Source: Trogon surrucura
Taxonomy: Eukaryota; Chordata; Aves; Trogoniformes; Trogonidae
Assembly: GCA_020746105.1 (NCBI GenBank)
Contig: CM036618.1
Location: 125,602,191 to 125,666,190, forward strand
DNA length: 64,000 nt
Direction: 5' to 3'
Under the pieces are notes generated by a model. The model saw nothing but the letters and a program-made list of their open reading frames with translations, ran no database searches and was not told the DNA's origin. The stretch's first letter is position 1. Every line of letters begins with the position of its first letter. This document shows, piece after piece, positions 1 to 14,117 of this stretch. A program made the translations under genes and the position numbers.

Positions 1-3000
1 GGGTGCTCAGAGTATGCTCCTCGGGGTGTTAGTATCTGTGATATATATGCTTGCCCTCATTCAGTGAGTGCAGCTTCATTCCTAATTAAGAATTGCAGCA
101 ATCAGCCAAGAGGCTTATTGTGTGAAGTTGAGGAGCCAAAATAATTTGTGAATTCAGTGCAGATTCAATGGATCTTTTTCACCCACCCTAGAAATGTTTC
201 ATTTCTGCATTTTGCAACAAAGCGCTCTCATTTTGTAACAACTCTAATTTCCTTCTTTGAGTGTGAAATGATAATTTTGTTTTTCTGTAAAGACTATTCT
301 TGGGTTGATCCAAGCCACTAGTATTGTTGTGAGGTTTTTTTGAAGTTTGGTTGTCAGCTTGAAAAAATTAACTATTTGCATAGTTGGTTACATGAGACAA
401 ATCAACAGCTCTGGAGGCATATCCGAGATCAAGGTCTCTGCCAAGAAACAGGATCAAGTGACAAGACTGGACAGCCTCCCTGCATTTATTTTGCCGTGGG
501 CAAAATGATGTATCCAATATGTTCCTTACAAAGCTTTATCTTTGCTGGCTGTGGGGTAAGAAAAGGTACATATAAGGTAATGCTTTGCTGCTTTGTTTAG
601 AACTAGTTTATAATTTACTTTTGTAAGTACTTCTCCTATAACTTTTTACAACCACTTCAGTTCCACTTGTTTTTTGTGGACCAACAAATTCACCGAATTC
701 CAGCACAATGGGTTTTTTCTTGTGTGTGTGTTTCTGGGACCTCAGAGAAGTCACTGAGCCAGTGCACCTAAATAACACGTTGCTGGAGGATTAGATGTTG
801 TGTGCAACCCAGATATGAGAGGAGTCGTGGCCTATTTAGGAGATATTAACCCATCAAGAATCCCATTCCAAATAAATACAATTTATAAAGTGTGATTACA
901 TTGCGGCTACACTGTCATCAAGCAACTCAATTAGCAATGCATAAGAAATGCTGTTTGAAAGCCGGGGGTGATTAATGAATAGACCAAACTCTATGCAAAG
1001 GAGCCCGTTACCAAGGGGTGACCTTCTTCATTGAACTGAAATAAAAATGCACCCATCTTAGATCCAAAACCAGAGGAATATAGTGCAATTCCAGTTTGTG
1101 AGTGTTTGGTCTTGGATTTACATCAATGCTTTTCAAACCTAAAGAGAAGCCTTCACTGTGGTTCAGCCTTTTACTTTACACTGAAGTTTGGATTTAACCT
1201 TTGACCTTCTGTGGCATACTCCAGGCCAATTAAAATAAGATACCTTGGGCTGTTTTCTTGCCTTTGCCAATGCGCAAATGGGCTCCGTGGATTCTACATA
1301 AGGTTTCTGCCCTCTCACTGTGGACTTGGTTATCCTTGTGCAGGAGTCCTTTACACGTAGCATTTTCATCCTAGTTGTCTCAATATGCACATGTGTATCT
1401 ATATGTATTCTTGAAGGTGCTTCAGCTTTTTTTTTTTTTTCCTTTTTGCCCAGTCATCTGGAATTATTGTCTGAAGCTTTCTATAAACTTGAGTCACTCT
1501 ATGCTTGTCATCTGAGCTTGTCAAATTTTGTTATAGAAATAGATAGTACTTGGCTGATTTTACACTCCTGCTCTTTTAGCTTTGTTTCTACTACTTGTGA
1601 GTGCTGTCAAATGTGTGCCCACTAAAAGAAGGTCCCTCCAAGTTTAGATCTCTTTTGATTAATGGTTTGCAATTTCCTGATAATTTTTGAAGCCTGGTTG
1701 GTGCTGTACGCAGTAATTTTTTTCCTTAAGTTCTCTATGTAGATTCTACAATCTGTTGATGAGTGCTGACCAGAGAGAGCTACAGCTGCAAAACGTTTTG
1801 CAAGCGTAACAATTTTAAGTATTTCCTTTTCATTCTTAACATCGTCTGGGCTCACATAGTGATGGTTTCAGCTATGTGAGGGTTCCACGCACATGTAATG
1901 GTAAATGCTAACATAGAAAGATAATTCTCAGCTCACTCGTGTGTTTTGTGTTTTAGACCCTTTATGCATTTTTCTGGGTTAAAAATGATACCTACCTACG
2001 TAGAAATGTTATCTTTCCCTTGGGCTTTTTTATACTGGCAATCTAGGGGGAGGAGATATTTCCAAAGGTCATCATGAAAGCTAATAAACTATTTTAAATG
2101 AGATGATGTTGAACTTCTCTCTCTTAAAATTCACTTCTCTCCATATATTTTTTGTATGTTGAACAAAGTCATTGATTTGTGCAATACTGCTATTCATAGA
2201 TGTCCCTGAACAGATATCTCATGTCCTCTTCACATTTTTGTTTTTCTCAGGATGCGCCTGTATATATTTATAATTTTTTGCCAAAAATAACACATCTTTT
2301 TAAGACGGAAGCTTATTTCACCTGCCTGACAGCTTCCCCTTTATACTGGTTATCTGTATATCATTCCACACTTGCCTCTCTATGTATTGCACACAAATGT
2401 GGTCTGCCATTTGCTTACCCTTGTGTTCTCTCTGTGTGCCTTGGTATGCCTTTTAATTAGATGCAATTCTGTTCTTTCATTACTTGTTAACCCTTTCTTT
2501 TGAAAAGCAGTTTGCCTTAGCCCTGCAAATACCCTCTGTTTTTTCCAAAGTCAAGTCCATTTTCCTCAGTAACCTTGATTTCACCAGCTATCAGTTATAC
2601 CACAAATAATTCAGTCTCTAATTAGTCCATCTGTTAACTATTCAAGTACACATGACTTATCTTTATTATGTAACATAATGGTCAGTCTTTCTTACCGGCT
2701 AGTCATATTTGGGTATGAAAAAGATATTTTTCTACTTACGACATTCCCATGTTACTAATGTGCCCCCTATGGAATATATTGCAGATTACATGGGTTTACA
2801 GTCTGTGCCAAGGAAAGTGCTAAGGATTTCAGCCTCTCTGATTTGTTTTTTTTATCTGCAGTTGTTGTTGCTTTCAAGAAAGTGCAGAGGCTTAGTAGTT
2901 ACCCCCCCCCCCCTTCTCTCTGCCAGATTTTCTTCAACTTAGAGAGGTCGATGCTAACATTTTTATGGAGGAAAAAAGATATTTACCTCTGATAACAAAG

Positions 3001-6000
3001 GCAGAATAATTTTGGACTTAATTTTCTAATTCTGGTGGTATGGGCCAAGTTTAGATTTCTGTCACATGATGAGAGTTGGTATTAATCAACCGCTTAACCT
3101 ATATTTTCTGATATGATGTAGAGTTGAGAACTTTTCATCCATTCCAGATTGTTGCAATCTAAAGAACTAAACTTAATTTGTCATCAACAGTGCTGTGACA
3201 GATACTGAAGTTTCTAAGTTAATTTTCACGGAGTTTTTGTTTCTGTGTTTCTGCAATATTTGTCATTATTTGGAAAAAAAACCCCCCTATGTTCTAGAAG
3301 GTTGCATTTAAGACTTGGCTTTCTTGGAACGTGAGAGTGAGTATGGATAAATGCAAAATATAGCAGCTTTATTAGACTGTGTCTGTTGTACATGTACTCA
3401 CAATAGCTTATAGGAGCTCAGCTTCTTGAGACCCAGGAGAACTGTCTTGTGCTTGATCTTACTTTGTTATTACACTCTCCCTACAAAACGGGGTGGATGT
3501 ATCTAGGGCTAGAAGAAAGTTCTCCTTTTGCATTGTATTGAAGACTGCAAACCTGAAAAGACGTCTTGTACAATTTATTTTCGTGGACTCAGAACTGAGC
3601 TGAAACCACTTTGTCGAAGGTCTCATGGTTTCTCAACTCCTGGAGAGATTTCCAGGAACTCAGCTAGCAGTAATGGGTTTCTTACAAACTGGACGAGAAT
3701 CTTTTGAAAATTACTGATGTAAAGCCTCCATTGTGATTTGTTACAAGTCTGTTGCCTGTCTTGAAAAGCATGAGATTATACCCTCCATGTGGAATTTCAC
3801 ACTGTTACTTTGAATGTTGTCCTCCGAGTTCTATACAGCCTTCTTAACAAACTAGCCAACAATTACCGCAACACATTGTCCGATGTTATCTCTAAACCTC
3901 CTTTATTCCTTCTGTGATTTAGCGAGTCCCAAACGTTCTTCGGTGGGACAGAGAAGAATTAATGCCAAAGTTGAGTGAGTTACAGCCGCTACCACCTAAT
4001 TAAAATGATTTTGTGCCAGTTGCTTCTGTTGGGTAGGATCCACACATCATATAATTTTAATCCTGTTTATATACACTCCTGGGACAGATTTGAGATCAGC
4101 ATTGCCATTTAAGTGAGGTTAATCAAGCATACTGTATGCAGCTTTTGTTTCTCTATTGTGTGTGAAAGGTGACTATAGCTTACGGGATCCTGACTGGCCG
4201 TTCGCTGCGAAAACCACTACTTTCTTGTTAACAGGGTGTCTGATCATTAACCTAACCCCAGCCCCAGTGACTTCTTCTGCCTGGTCCTTGGAACTGTACA
4301 GCTGTTGTTATTCACAGAGGAGCTTCTAGTTATGAACTGGGTCGTACTGGCAGTGGATACGTGACTGTAGAGAGGCTGGAAAAGGAGTGAAAAATAATTA
4401 CATCTTCCCTAAAAAACAAACAGTATTTTTTGTATTCTTGGTGCGTTTTATGTATATGTAAAGGACATTATGGCAAAATGAAAAAGACCCTCATAAAAAT
4501 CCTTCTTGAAAAGTATTGTTGCTGACAGCCGTGACCTCTGTGAGTCTGCATGTTTACCCATAATTCATAATTAACAAAGACATTAGAACTGCCACCAGAG
4601 GATTCTGGGCTTTATTTCTTTCTAACTGGGCAGTACTAATGCTGGAAGTGCTCCCAATTCAGTGATTTAACATTTCAGGAAATCTTGGAGAGGCAGCAGA
4701 AGCCTCCTTATATAGTTCATACTCTGGGACTGTGGTTATACAGATATGGCTGAGATAATTATTCAGCTCTTGTTATTGCTATAGTTCTGCACCTGATCCC
4801 TGAGCCATTAGAGCACTCTGCAGGTTATTACAACTATCAAACATCAAGGTCTCTTTTCTAGTCTCTCGACTATGTGGTTATCATTTTAGTTCTTTTAAAT
4901 CCTCCATCTGCAGAGAAGGCTTCTGTGCTCTAACTTGGAGATCTGCTAAAGCTTTTTTTTTTTATGACTTCCCAAATGAGGTCCTTTTCTTACCAGCACA
5001 GTAACATAAAAATTATAAACTTAGAGTTTCTCCAGTTGCTTTGTTTTTATTGTCTCCCTCTTGTTTTCTTCTTCGAGTCGCTGTGCACCTACACTTTACT
5101 CTGTGTAGAGAATGAGCCCAGGGATGTGGGAATGTTCAGAACCATGAAAATCCAAAAAATATCCCCAAGATGATAGTAATTTCTGATGATGGGTTAAGTT
5201 AGTGTTGATTTTTAGCTGATACACTTCTTTACTTTACATACATTTTTACCTCATTGCTGCTTCTCAAGCTGGACAAAAATGGAATGAAAATTGAATGGTA
5301 CCTTTAAATGAAACTTCAACTCGTGTTGTACTTAAAGATTCATTACTTTCTGTGCTGTAGGTGGGCAGTCCTCAGATGGGGAATCTTGTTGGAAAAAAAT
5401 CTTTGCTGTCTGTAATAGCAGCCTGTCATCACCTGGCTTTCACTGATTACCTAAAAGCAAAACAAAAGATAAGATCAAAATCATCCAGATCCGAATATTC
5501 TAATCCTTCTTGTAGGTATTCAAGGTGCCAGCATTCAGTGGGATGACGATGTTTAAGTTAATAAAGTAAGAACTTAGAGCGGACCTCCACGGACTGTGTC
5601 GTAAGTGAAAACAAGGAGCTAACGCAGCTTCATGCGCTGGGGAGCTCAGCTTTTGGAAACCTGTGTTTTGCACTATATCAACAAAACACCTGCAAAAGGC
5701 ATTCCATCAGCACCCGGCAAACTGATGAGGAGGAATCTAATCCACCAAGAGTCAGGGGTAGTTGCAAACAGTATGGCAAAATCAGGAAACATATGGTTGC
5801 CTTACTTAATATTGCTGTGCTGTCATCCCACAACATATTCCCCTAAATGGGCATTAGCTTTATTGGTAGATCAGAAGGATGTGGCATGCAGAAGAGAATA
5901 AAAACATCGTATATGTGGTGGGTTTTTTGTTGTTTTGTGGGTCTTTTAAAGGCATTGTGTAATTTAACAGACATATAATTTATGTAAGGCAGAGGACTAA

Positions 6001-8914
6001 ATCATCATGTATAATGCATTTATATTATTTTTTAAATCGTAGATATTAGTCAGTGTCTCGGGAAAGCTGTGGTTTTATGTAATGAAAGCAAAGGGTAATT
6101 ATGCTTTGACTTGCGTTTTACTTGTTCTCCAGTTATTCTTATGTATTTTTACTGTTTCCTCTATATGGCCTTGCATAAGAAGAGAATTTTTACGCCAACT
6201 CTCTGCTAAGGTGTCTCAGCAAGAAAACATAGTATTTTGGCTTAAACTCCAGTTTCCCAATTGTGCTTTATACTCTATTAGTGTGATATTAAAATAAACA
6301 GAATTTACCCTTAGGTTGTTGGGAGTGACTTAAATTTCCCCTTATATTGCAATAACTTTCTCAAATATTAAGAGAGATCTGACCAGTGGAATTGGTTAAA
6401 AATTGTAAAAATATGTGGGGTTTAAGATGTGAATGACCCATTGATATTTTTTCTACAATTTTGGGAGCTACAAGAAAAAGTAACTTTCAAACCATTTTTG
6501 TTTAATGAGTTCATTGATTAAGTTTTATAATTACTGTGGTTGATTAATTGTAAGAGCACTTTATTTGTGCACATAACTCCATTCATGCACACAACTCTTC
6601 TCTCAGGTGGTTAAAGCACTCTCTTGTGTTGATCCTCAGACCTACATGTGCACACGCAAAATAATTTTTTTTAATTCTGTCGTAAATATACAGTGCTGCA
6701 GAATTTCTCACTGATGTTACTGATGAAAGCACACGGGGAAATCAAGATCATTTGTTTAGCTGAGTATTACTGGCTTTCTTAAAGATAAATTAATTAGGTA
6801 GTAGTATCAAAACAACTTAGAGCAGAAAGAAAAGGTGCTGGGCACAGCACTGAGAAGATAAGCACAGCGCCACCCTTAATAGTGAGTTCTGTTGTTCTCC
6901 ATAGCTTTCTCTTGTGTTTGCCATTTTAAAGCCATAGTCTTACAGTTCCATGCTTGCGTGCAAAAACTTGTGCTTACATCCTGTTGGATTTAGGACAGAC
7001 ATAAGGATTGACTTTGGCCTCAGGATGAAATAATCAGCACCTAGTTTTCATTAATCTCTGGGGATTAATGCCTTGGGATTGAGCACCTTGCTGTGGTGTG
7101 TTTCTTCTTGGTGACAAAAGGGAGTATGGCTTCACTGATGAAGGGATGAGTTGAGCACTTGCCAGGTAAACATACAATACTGGTAAAAAAATGTGCCACC
7201 ACTACAGCGGAGAAGAGAAATCTCAGCTGAAATGCGCTGGCATGTGTGCCACAAAACCAAACCAAAAAACTTGGCTGCATCCTTAGCTTGCTCTGCTGCA
7301 GCTGTTATTGCAGCAAATGTTTTATGTATGCTCAGCCTCTACTCGGAGACTTCTTGGGTGATGAGGTAATAGTAGATGGTCCTTCAGTTCTTGTCTATTT
7401 TTATTGTGATTACACCTATTTTCTCACCTTTACGATGGATTGGGAGCAACATCTCATTTTTTCCCCTCACAGGAATTACGTTTTAAAGTTTCTTAAAATG
7501 AGGCTAGATTTTACTTCATATTCTTATGTAAGTAGTCGCTTGGTACTGTTAAAAGTCTCTATTCCATTCTCTTTTTTAATTCATGCATGTCACTCACTAG
7601 TGGTTAGGTGTGAAGTGATATATCCTTTTCCATTTCAAAAGCATTGATCTAAGTCTCCTTCACTGAGAGGGATTTCTTCTTTTTCTTTTTTTTTTTTCCT
7701 TAAATAAATTGTAACGAAACAATGTAAGATTTTTGGTCAGTCCTGTAGGACCACTCTGGTCTCGGTGTAACCGCTGCTGCAGAGCACAGAAACTTGCTGG
7801 CACGGTATTGCAAAGTGACTCTGCAGGGGCTGGATGACTTCCAGCCAGCAATGAACCACCGCCAAGAAATGCCAATATGGATAATGCAAACAAGAGAGAT
7901 TTGGGGCACATTTCGATTTAACCATCTGATTTAATTGACAGAATAAATGCACCTGTCATCGGGTAATATTCTTGTGATTAGTTTTGGCTGTGCTGATGAA
8001 ACGATGTTAAAAGAATGTCAGAACAGCCTGTCCTGGGACACCTACAGGCAGTTTCAAGTTAAGGAAGGTCAGTTTTCAACTAGATAAAAAATTCAGAATT
8101 ACCACTTCTTTCTTTCCTCTTTTGTCATTGCGTGTGTCTTCTACCGAGACACGGAACAATTTACCCTGCATATTTTCCCTCTGCAGCCCTTGTCATGGGT
8201 CTTCAGGTCTAAACAAATGCACTTAAGTGAAGTGATACAGGTTTCATTAGGACCATTCTGCGTTCTGCAGGAGATGCATTCGTGAGGTTTGCCCATTTGG
8301 ACACTGTCATTCAGAATTGGCAGCCTTTGTGGTAATGGCAACTTGTTTAAGAGCCAAGGTGTGGTGTACGCCAGAGCCTTTCACTTTCATAGGTGGGTGG
8401 TGAGTAAGAAAAAGCGACTGGCTGCTGCAGCCCTGGGGCCACACACACCTTTGTGTGATCTCTGGTACCAGGAAGTGGGAGGTGGTTCTGAGTAACAGAG
8501 CACCAGGACCTCATTTTGGCTGGGACAAGTGCCATTTATTGAGTTATTTCAGTGGCTGTGAAGGTAGGAGAGAGGTCAATCAAAGTTGTGTTTGTTGTTA
8601 GGGGATGTGATGGGGTGCCTGTATGTTGAAAGTGTGGATAAGGCCTGTTTTGCTGGTAGGTGATGAGGAAAAGCTCTTGGTGTAAAATGGTTTATTGGCA
8701 AGCTGGACAGAGTTTTAGAGAAAAGACAGACGAGGATCTCCATTTTATGGAGGAACTGAAGGGGAAAGGATCCTAAGGAGGAATCATACCTCCTCCATGA
8801 ATAGTGCAGTGGGAATTACACCTCCTCTGTAGTACCCGCAGCACCAACTTACGTTGCCGTGTTGCCTGAAGTGGTTGTGACCCCATGGCTGCACGTCCCT
8901 TAGTGCAGATGGAG
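1..8914. other. Non-coding unique sequence, no gene supported
   Basis: I see no exon, RNA gene or recognisable transposon here. Open frames on both strands are short and lack any domain. A run of 12 C lies at 2902-2913 and a short GT repeat near 723-734. Two blocks stand out from the background: about 880-1020, with homeobox-type TAAT/ATTA cores and a GC-balanced centre, and about 3960-4030, with CTAATTAAAATG. They resemble vertebrate conserved non-coding elements in composition, but this is an impression from base composition and motif density only. Confidence 0.6.
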
Positions 8915-9060
8915 CTGCATCTGTCCCTGTTTCAAAGGGGGAAACTGAGGACAAGGCAGTTTAATGACTTGCCAGAGGTCGTAGCTAAGGTCTGTGACAG
9001 CACAGGGAATGAATCTAAATTCCTTCAGGCCCGGGGCCTTATCCACAAGACGACACTTCT
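8915..9060 (+). mobile_element. MIR-like CORE-SINE relic (tRNA-derived SINE)
   Basis: The segment follows the order of the MIR/CORE-SINE consensus as I know it. It has a GGGGGAAACTGAGG block at 8937-8950, then TTTAATGACTTGCC, an AGGTCGTAGCTAAGG block in place of the usual AGGTCACACAGCTAG, then a decayed version of the GAATCT...TTC part and a CC..GGCCTTATCCAC stretch like the CTCTTAACCAC end. MIR elements are short tRNA-derived SINEs spread early in amniote history and mobilised by L2-type LINEs. This copy is strongly diverged and lacks the 5' tRNA-like head. It is the clearest SINE relic in the window. A chance match is unlikely because several blocks occur in the right order and spacing. Confidence 0.65.
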
Positions 9061-12000
9061 GTTAATAAAAAAGAAATAATAGTAATACTATTTTCAACAC
9101 CACACTTCTGGTGGTGTTTAATCTTCATTTTGGTGTACTTAAAAGCTTCACTTTGATATTTATTGGTTTTAAGTAAGAATGTTAATATACTGAGAAAGGA
9201 ACCTGAATGACAAACCTTCTTGTTGAAAACCTGAATGTGCATTTAGGACAGCCTGCCCTGTGAGCAGTTAGCACAGGCCACCCAAAACCAACCACTCTAG
9301 TGAAGTTAAATGCTTGGACGTCTGCTTTTGGGAAAGGGTTAGATCAAACGCCTGCATCTGCTTCACACTAAGATGGTTGAAGTAGCAGTGCCAGACAGGG
9401 ATTTTGACTAGATAAATAAATTCAACATTTGAATATGTTTATGTGCTGAAATATAATCCGTAGGGAAAAAAAAATTTGTTTCTGATTGACAGGTTACAAA
9501 TGTAGTGGGGGAAAAATGTAAGCTAACTTTCTCATGAGCTGGATTGCAGAGCCAAAGTGAAAAAAATTGTAAAATATCTTTTGACAAAAGTACTTAAATT
9601 TTTTTTTTTATTAAGCTCGCATGAATGAGGTCAAAGAGAAATTGGTGAAACTCATCCCATGTAGAGATACTGCAAAGACTTAGATGCCATCAGATTCCAT
9701 TTAAGTTCCGTGTTGTGTGTGGTTTGAGGCTGCACTGGTTTATTGCACCAGAACTAATTTCATCTTGAGAGCAGAATTGCTGTACAAGTGCTCTCGAAGT
9801 TTGGAGGTTTTTTGTCGATTTTCCAAGCATAAACATACGTTAGGTTCCAGATAGCACTGAAGTACTGCTAAAGTTACACACAGTTAACCATGAAATTTGG
9901 GGTTGCACACGGTTTCACTCTCACAGCTTAAATGAAGTTTTGATTTCAACCCGTTTTCCCACTCTGTAATGATACAAGCTGGGTAACGACCAGGCACGAG
10001 AGAGTACTCTCAGTCTGTTGTTCCACAGCGGGTCTGGACCTCGGGGTAGGTCCTGGCTTAGGTTAGATGTGAGCATCTGTGCTCTCCTGAAATTTTAGTC
10101 CCACTGGTGCCAACATGAAAACTCCTTTTATTATGTATCACCATTATTTCAGGCACCATTTTGATTTTTGGACAATGCTTGTGCTTCATATACGAAGTTC
10201 TTCTTTTAGGAATTAGGAAGATTGTCTTGATTCTCCATGACACTGCTTCCCATTGTATGTCCACTTACAGAGAATTGGAAATATTAAACTTGAGATTTTT
10301 TTTCTTCTAATTTAAGAAAGCAGAATACTTATCAGGTTATAATTGCATTGATTTCAGAGAAAGTATATAAGGCAGGGGCTCTAAGACTTCAAAACAGCTC
10401 AGTAAAATGATTCTGTGCATATTTTAGATTTAAGTTTGTCAGATTAAACACATTAAAATTCTATGAGAGAAGAAACACTAAAATATCACTGTAAAATGAA
10501 TTCAGCAGATTGTGCCATGGACAAGGCTCACAGGAAGAGAGAGGGAAAAACCAAAAACAAGTTTGAAGTTTCCATGTGGTGGGAAGCGTGGCCACTTCAC
10601 TGCTTTGCCTTGAACTTTGAAAATAAAATTCTAGGTTACCATGAGAAATGAGGAGACAGGAATACATGATGTCATTTAGAAATATGTTGTAGCTTGTAAA
10701 CATGGGAAGTTTTTTTCTGGTAGTCTTGGAGGGACTTGGCATTAAAGAGAGAGGAGTACCTTAATTTGGTTTTGAAAGTAAAACTGTTCAGCAAATAAAA
10801 TGCAAATGATTTTTCCAGTTCCTCTCTGTCTACTTTTTGACATTCTACAAATAATAAACTGAAGCTTTCATGAGAAAGTGCTATTCCTCCTACCATCCCC
10901 GGCTTCAAGTTTCAGCTAACTCTTAAGTAGATGTGTCCTAGGTAACAGTGGCTTTTCTAAAGCTTTTGAGGACTCTTGAAGCATTATAAGCATCATTAGA
11001 GCAAAGTGTTTTCTGGGTGATGGATATGGGGCAGGATCACCTCCCTAGATCCTTTGCTTCCTCTAATTCTGCTCCCATTTCCCTACTGGTGTGAACAACT
11101 CACTCGCTTTAGCTACCAAAACTGCAAAAGCAGTTAGTTGGCGGAGAGGAGGAGATTAACTCCACGTGTGAGCAGATGTGATGCTGAGCTGATCTGAAAA
11201 AAGTCAGTGAAGGTGGAGCGGTCACGTCACTACCGATTCACGTGTGGCAAAGCATCCCTTTGCCTTGGCTGGTGGCATGGGAGGGCTCCGAGGCAAACAG
11301 GGAATTTGGCAGAACATTTCTGCAAACAGCATTTGGAGAAAGAAAGGAGAAGCGATACTTGTTTTATTCAATTCAGTTTTTACATAGGGTGTTGGAAGAA
11401 CAAATTACATTTGATCCTGAAAACCGAAGTATAGCGTAGAGTAAATGGGCTCAAATTCTATTCAGTTTGTAAGCAGCATGCCTGCTGTCCTGGAGCTGGC
11501 TTTGGCACTAACTCTTAATATTAATTCCCAGCTTCCATCCAGCTATCCCACTGCATTGTTAAATCTCGCAGGAAATGCAAATACAAGTCGCCTGTCATTT
11601 ATCAATGAAAATATTGTTTAACATTTGCAGTGTATACACAACCCATTATAAAACTCAGTGGTGCATGCTCAGAAGCAAACTGTATTACTGTGGATATCAG
11701 TAGATAACTATTTATAATTAATCCTGTAGGAATAGCGGTTCTAACAGTAAGAAACATCTAAACTAAATGGAGGGTGAAAATGCCTTAAGTTATTTCCACG
11801 GCTGTTTAGGCTACTGGTTTGGTCATTTCAGGGTCAACCTTCCTTCAGACAGCAGGAGAAGTGAGCCAGAATTCATTGCCCAGCAAACAGTAAATACTCA
11901 GAGAGGGGGCCGAGTCTTATGCCATGGTCTAGTTTTTGGTGTTTTGAATAAAAGGTATTTTGTTTAGGTTTGAGTGGCTGCATAGATAAAATAGCTTTTG

Positions 12001-12693
12001 TTGCAGTATACCCTGCAATCGAAAGAGTCTGGCTGAGTTCTGTTTTAAAGCTAAATCAGCTCTTCAGAGATGCCTGTCACAGGTGTTTCAAAGAGTTCAT
12101 CCAAAGAAAGAATTTTTAATTCTCCTTAACATTCACATCCTCAATTGGGGAGAACCCTCATTTCCGTCTATTAGCATTGCTTCCACCTGTAGGACATGAA
12201 AAATTACCTGAATTGAGTTCATAAGCGATCTTCCTGAGAAATGACTGCATAATCGATTTTTAGCTGGAGAATACCTTACATTAATGATATTACTGGTCAT
12301 TCTGCCTCTAATACTTAAACTGTCACCTTTACTTCTGTCTCTTCCGATGGTCTCTAAGACAGCCCATTTTATCCCCTTCGCAGCGTACATATGTAAAGAA
12401 ATAGGCCTTTTACACCTGCTTCCTTATGACTGAAAATTTCCCAGACAGAGCTAAGTGACCTTTCTTAAAAGTATGGAGTGCTTCTTAGAGGTAAAACGTG
12501 TCAAACGGAAGTTATTAAACCCAAAATACTGTCATATATTACTGCATGTGAGACAGGGGCAGGCTTTGTTCTTGCAGTCCTGGGGCCAGGGCGGTTCCAA
12601 GAGACTGTGGCAGTCCTGCTGTCTACGAAGTTGATCTAAGCCTGGCAGCCAACCCCGCTGAGGGCTGACAGGCTCAGGGATCTATCACATTTC

Positions 12694-12711
12694 ATATATA
12701 TATATATATAT
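12694..12711. repeat. AT dinucleotide microsatellite
   Basis: Nine uninterrupted AT units, followed by TGTATGTAG and more AT-rich sequence. Likely length-variable between individuals. Confidence 0.9.
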
Positions 12712-12760
12712 GTATGTAGCATATATTTATCTATGTAATTTTATTGGTTGTTTTTTTTGC

Positions 12761-12774
12761 TTGGTTGGTTGGTT
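12761..12774. repeat. GGTT short tandem repeat in a T/G-rich tract
   Basis: TTGG/GGTT units repeated three times between two T runs (12732-12738 and 12780-12788 region). Simple low-complexity DNA. Confidence 0.7.
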
Positions 12775-13915
12775 GTGGGTTTTTTTTTGAAAAAGAGTCT
12801 TATTTTTAAGCTAATTTGATTCCTGGCTATTATTTGTTGATTATTCAGATGTACATTTCTCTCTTCCACTCTGTCTCTCTTCATGTAAAGGATAGTTCTT
12901 CAGTTTAAACTAGAAACATATCATGGACATACACCCTTGCTGTCAATCTCTGGTGTGTTAAGACAGAATTCCAGACTAAAAAGAATTTCAGACATGGAGA
13001 AAAAAATGCAGAGGAGAAGTGAATTAAACTCCTGTGCATCTCTACAGGTGCACTGGAAAACATTAGGGTAGCCAGAAAGTCGTGAAGATGGCAAAATGAC
13101 TTGTGTTTATACCGTTGTGAAGATCTGCCTTGTTGCCTACCCATATTTGTCTTATCTTTCATCCTTTGTTAGTGAGAACGATTGGGGTGCCCAAACATAC
13201 TGGCTTGCAAGTGTCTGAAACACCTGGAAGGAATGACGCAGCACAATGCACAGGCTGTGTGTGACCTACCTGTGGGTACTTGCAGCAGACCACACCTGCT
13301 TGGGGTGTCTAAAACAACCCCAGATGTTATGCTGGGACCTCAATCCTGGATGATATGTTGAATATGGGGAAGTTTTTCTTGAACATGTCCTAACAACTCG
13401 AAGCTGTGCTCAAAATTCAATATCGTATTGATGAAGATGTATGTGAGTTAACTGCCTAAGTTAATGCTATGTGGGTTTAGGTTTTAAAAATACAGTCCTA
13501 ATAAATATTAATATATAACTGTTAGAACTCCTATTTCAGACTAAATGCCTCAAATCGCAATAAAAATATAGACAGAAAAGTAGTTTTGCACATATTCGAT
13601 AGGACAGCATTGGAGAAAGATGATGCACTGAATCCAGTAGACACCTGGAAGGTTTAATATTCCAGCAGGTTGATTTCCTTCAAATGTTAATCTAAGACAG
13701 CACTACTGTTACATGTTTCAGGACTTAGTTTTGAATTCAGAAACTCTATTAGCTCAATGAACATAAATTCTACATTAGTTGTGTTGCATGAAATAGTGCA
13801 TTAGAACAATTTTATTTGTATGGTCCTTCATAATAGGATTCTTGTGGGACTATTCCTACATAAATAGTTGTCCCAGATAAGTTTGTGTTGCAGACAGCTG
13901 TTGTACTAACTCTGA

Positions 13916-13946
13916 TTTTTTTTATTTTTTTTTTTTTTTTTTTTTT
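13916..13946. repeat. Poly-T tract
   Basis: About 31 bases of T broken by a single A at 13924. It may be a decayed retroposon A-tail read on the other strand, but no recognisable element adjoins it. Confidence 0.85.
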
Positions 13947-14086
13947 ACTTATTAAATCCTTTGCACAGCTATGTTACATTTCTGCATGACCACCATTTCT
14001 CTCCTTTTGTAGAGACTGTTGTCCAGCAGAGTTCGACTAGACACCTTTGGTAGTGGAAAGTTGTAGTAATGGTCATCATTTTGGTG

Positions 14087-14117
14087 GCACTGAGTCAGTG
14101 CTCCCCATCAGCACTGA
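14087..14117. promoter_or_regulatory. AP-1-type site inside a palindrome with a third half-site
   Basis: GCACTGAGTCAGTGC at 14087-14101 is a perfect 15-base palindrome around a central G. Its middle is TGAGTCA (14091-14097), the consensus site for AP-1 (Jun/Fos) dimers. A third arm GCACTGA follows at 14111-14117, so the right half can alternatively fold into an 8-bp stem with a 7-base loop. The site itself is directly visible. Whether it is bound is unknown. Confidence 0.4.

Noticed and set aside
7246-7647. 133-codon plus-strand frame
   Set aside because: Low-complexity hydrophobic peptide without family resemblance; no splice sites or neighbouring exons; consistent with chance in T-rich DNA.
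8735-8762. CCATTTTATGGAGGAACTGA, similar to a MIR block
   Set aside because: A single short block without the other MIR segments; the better match begins at 8915.
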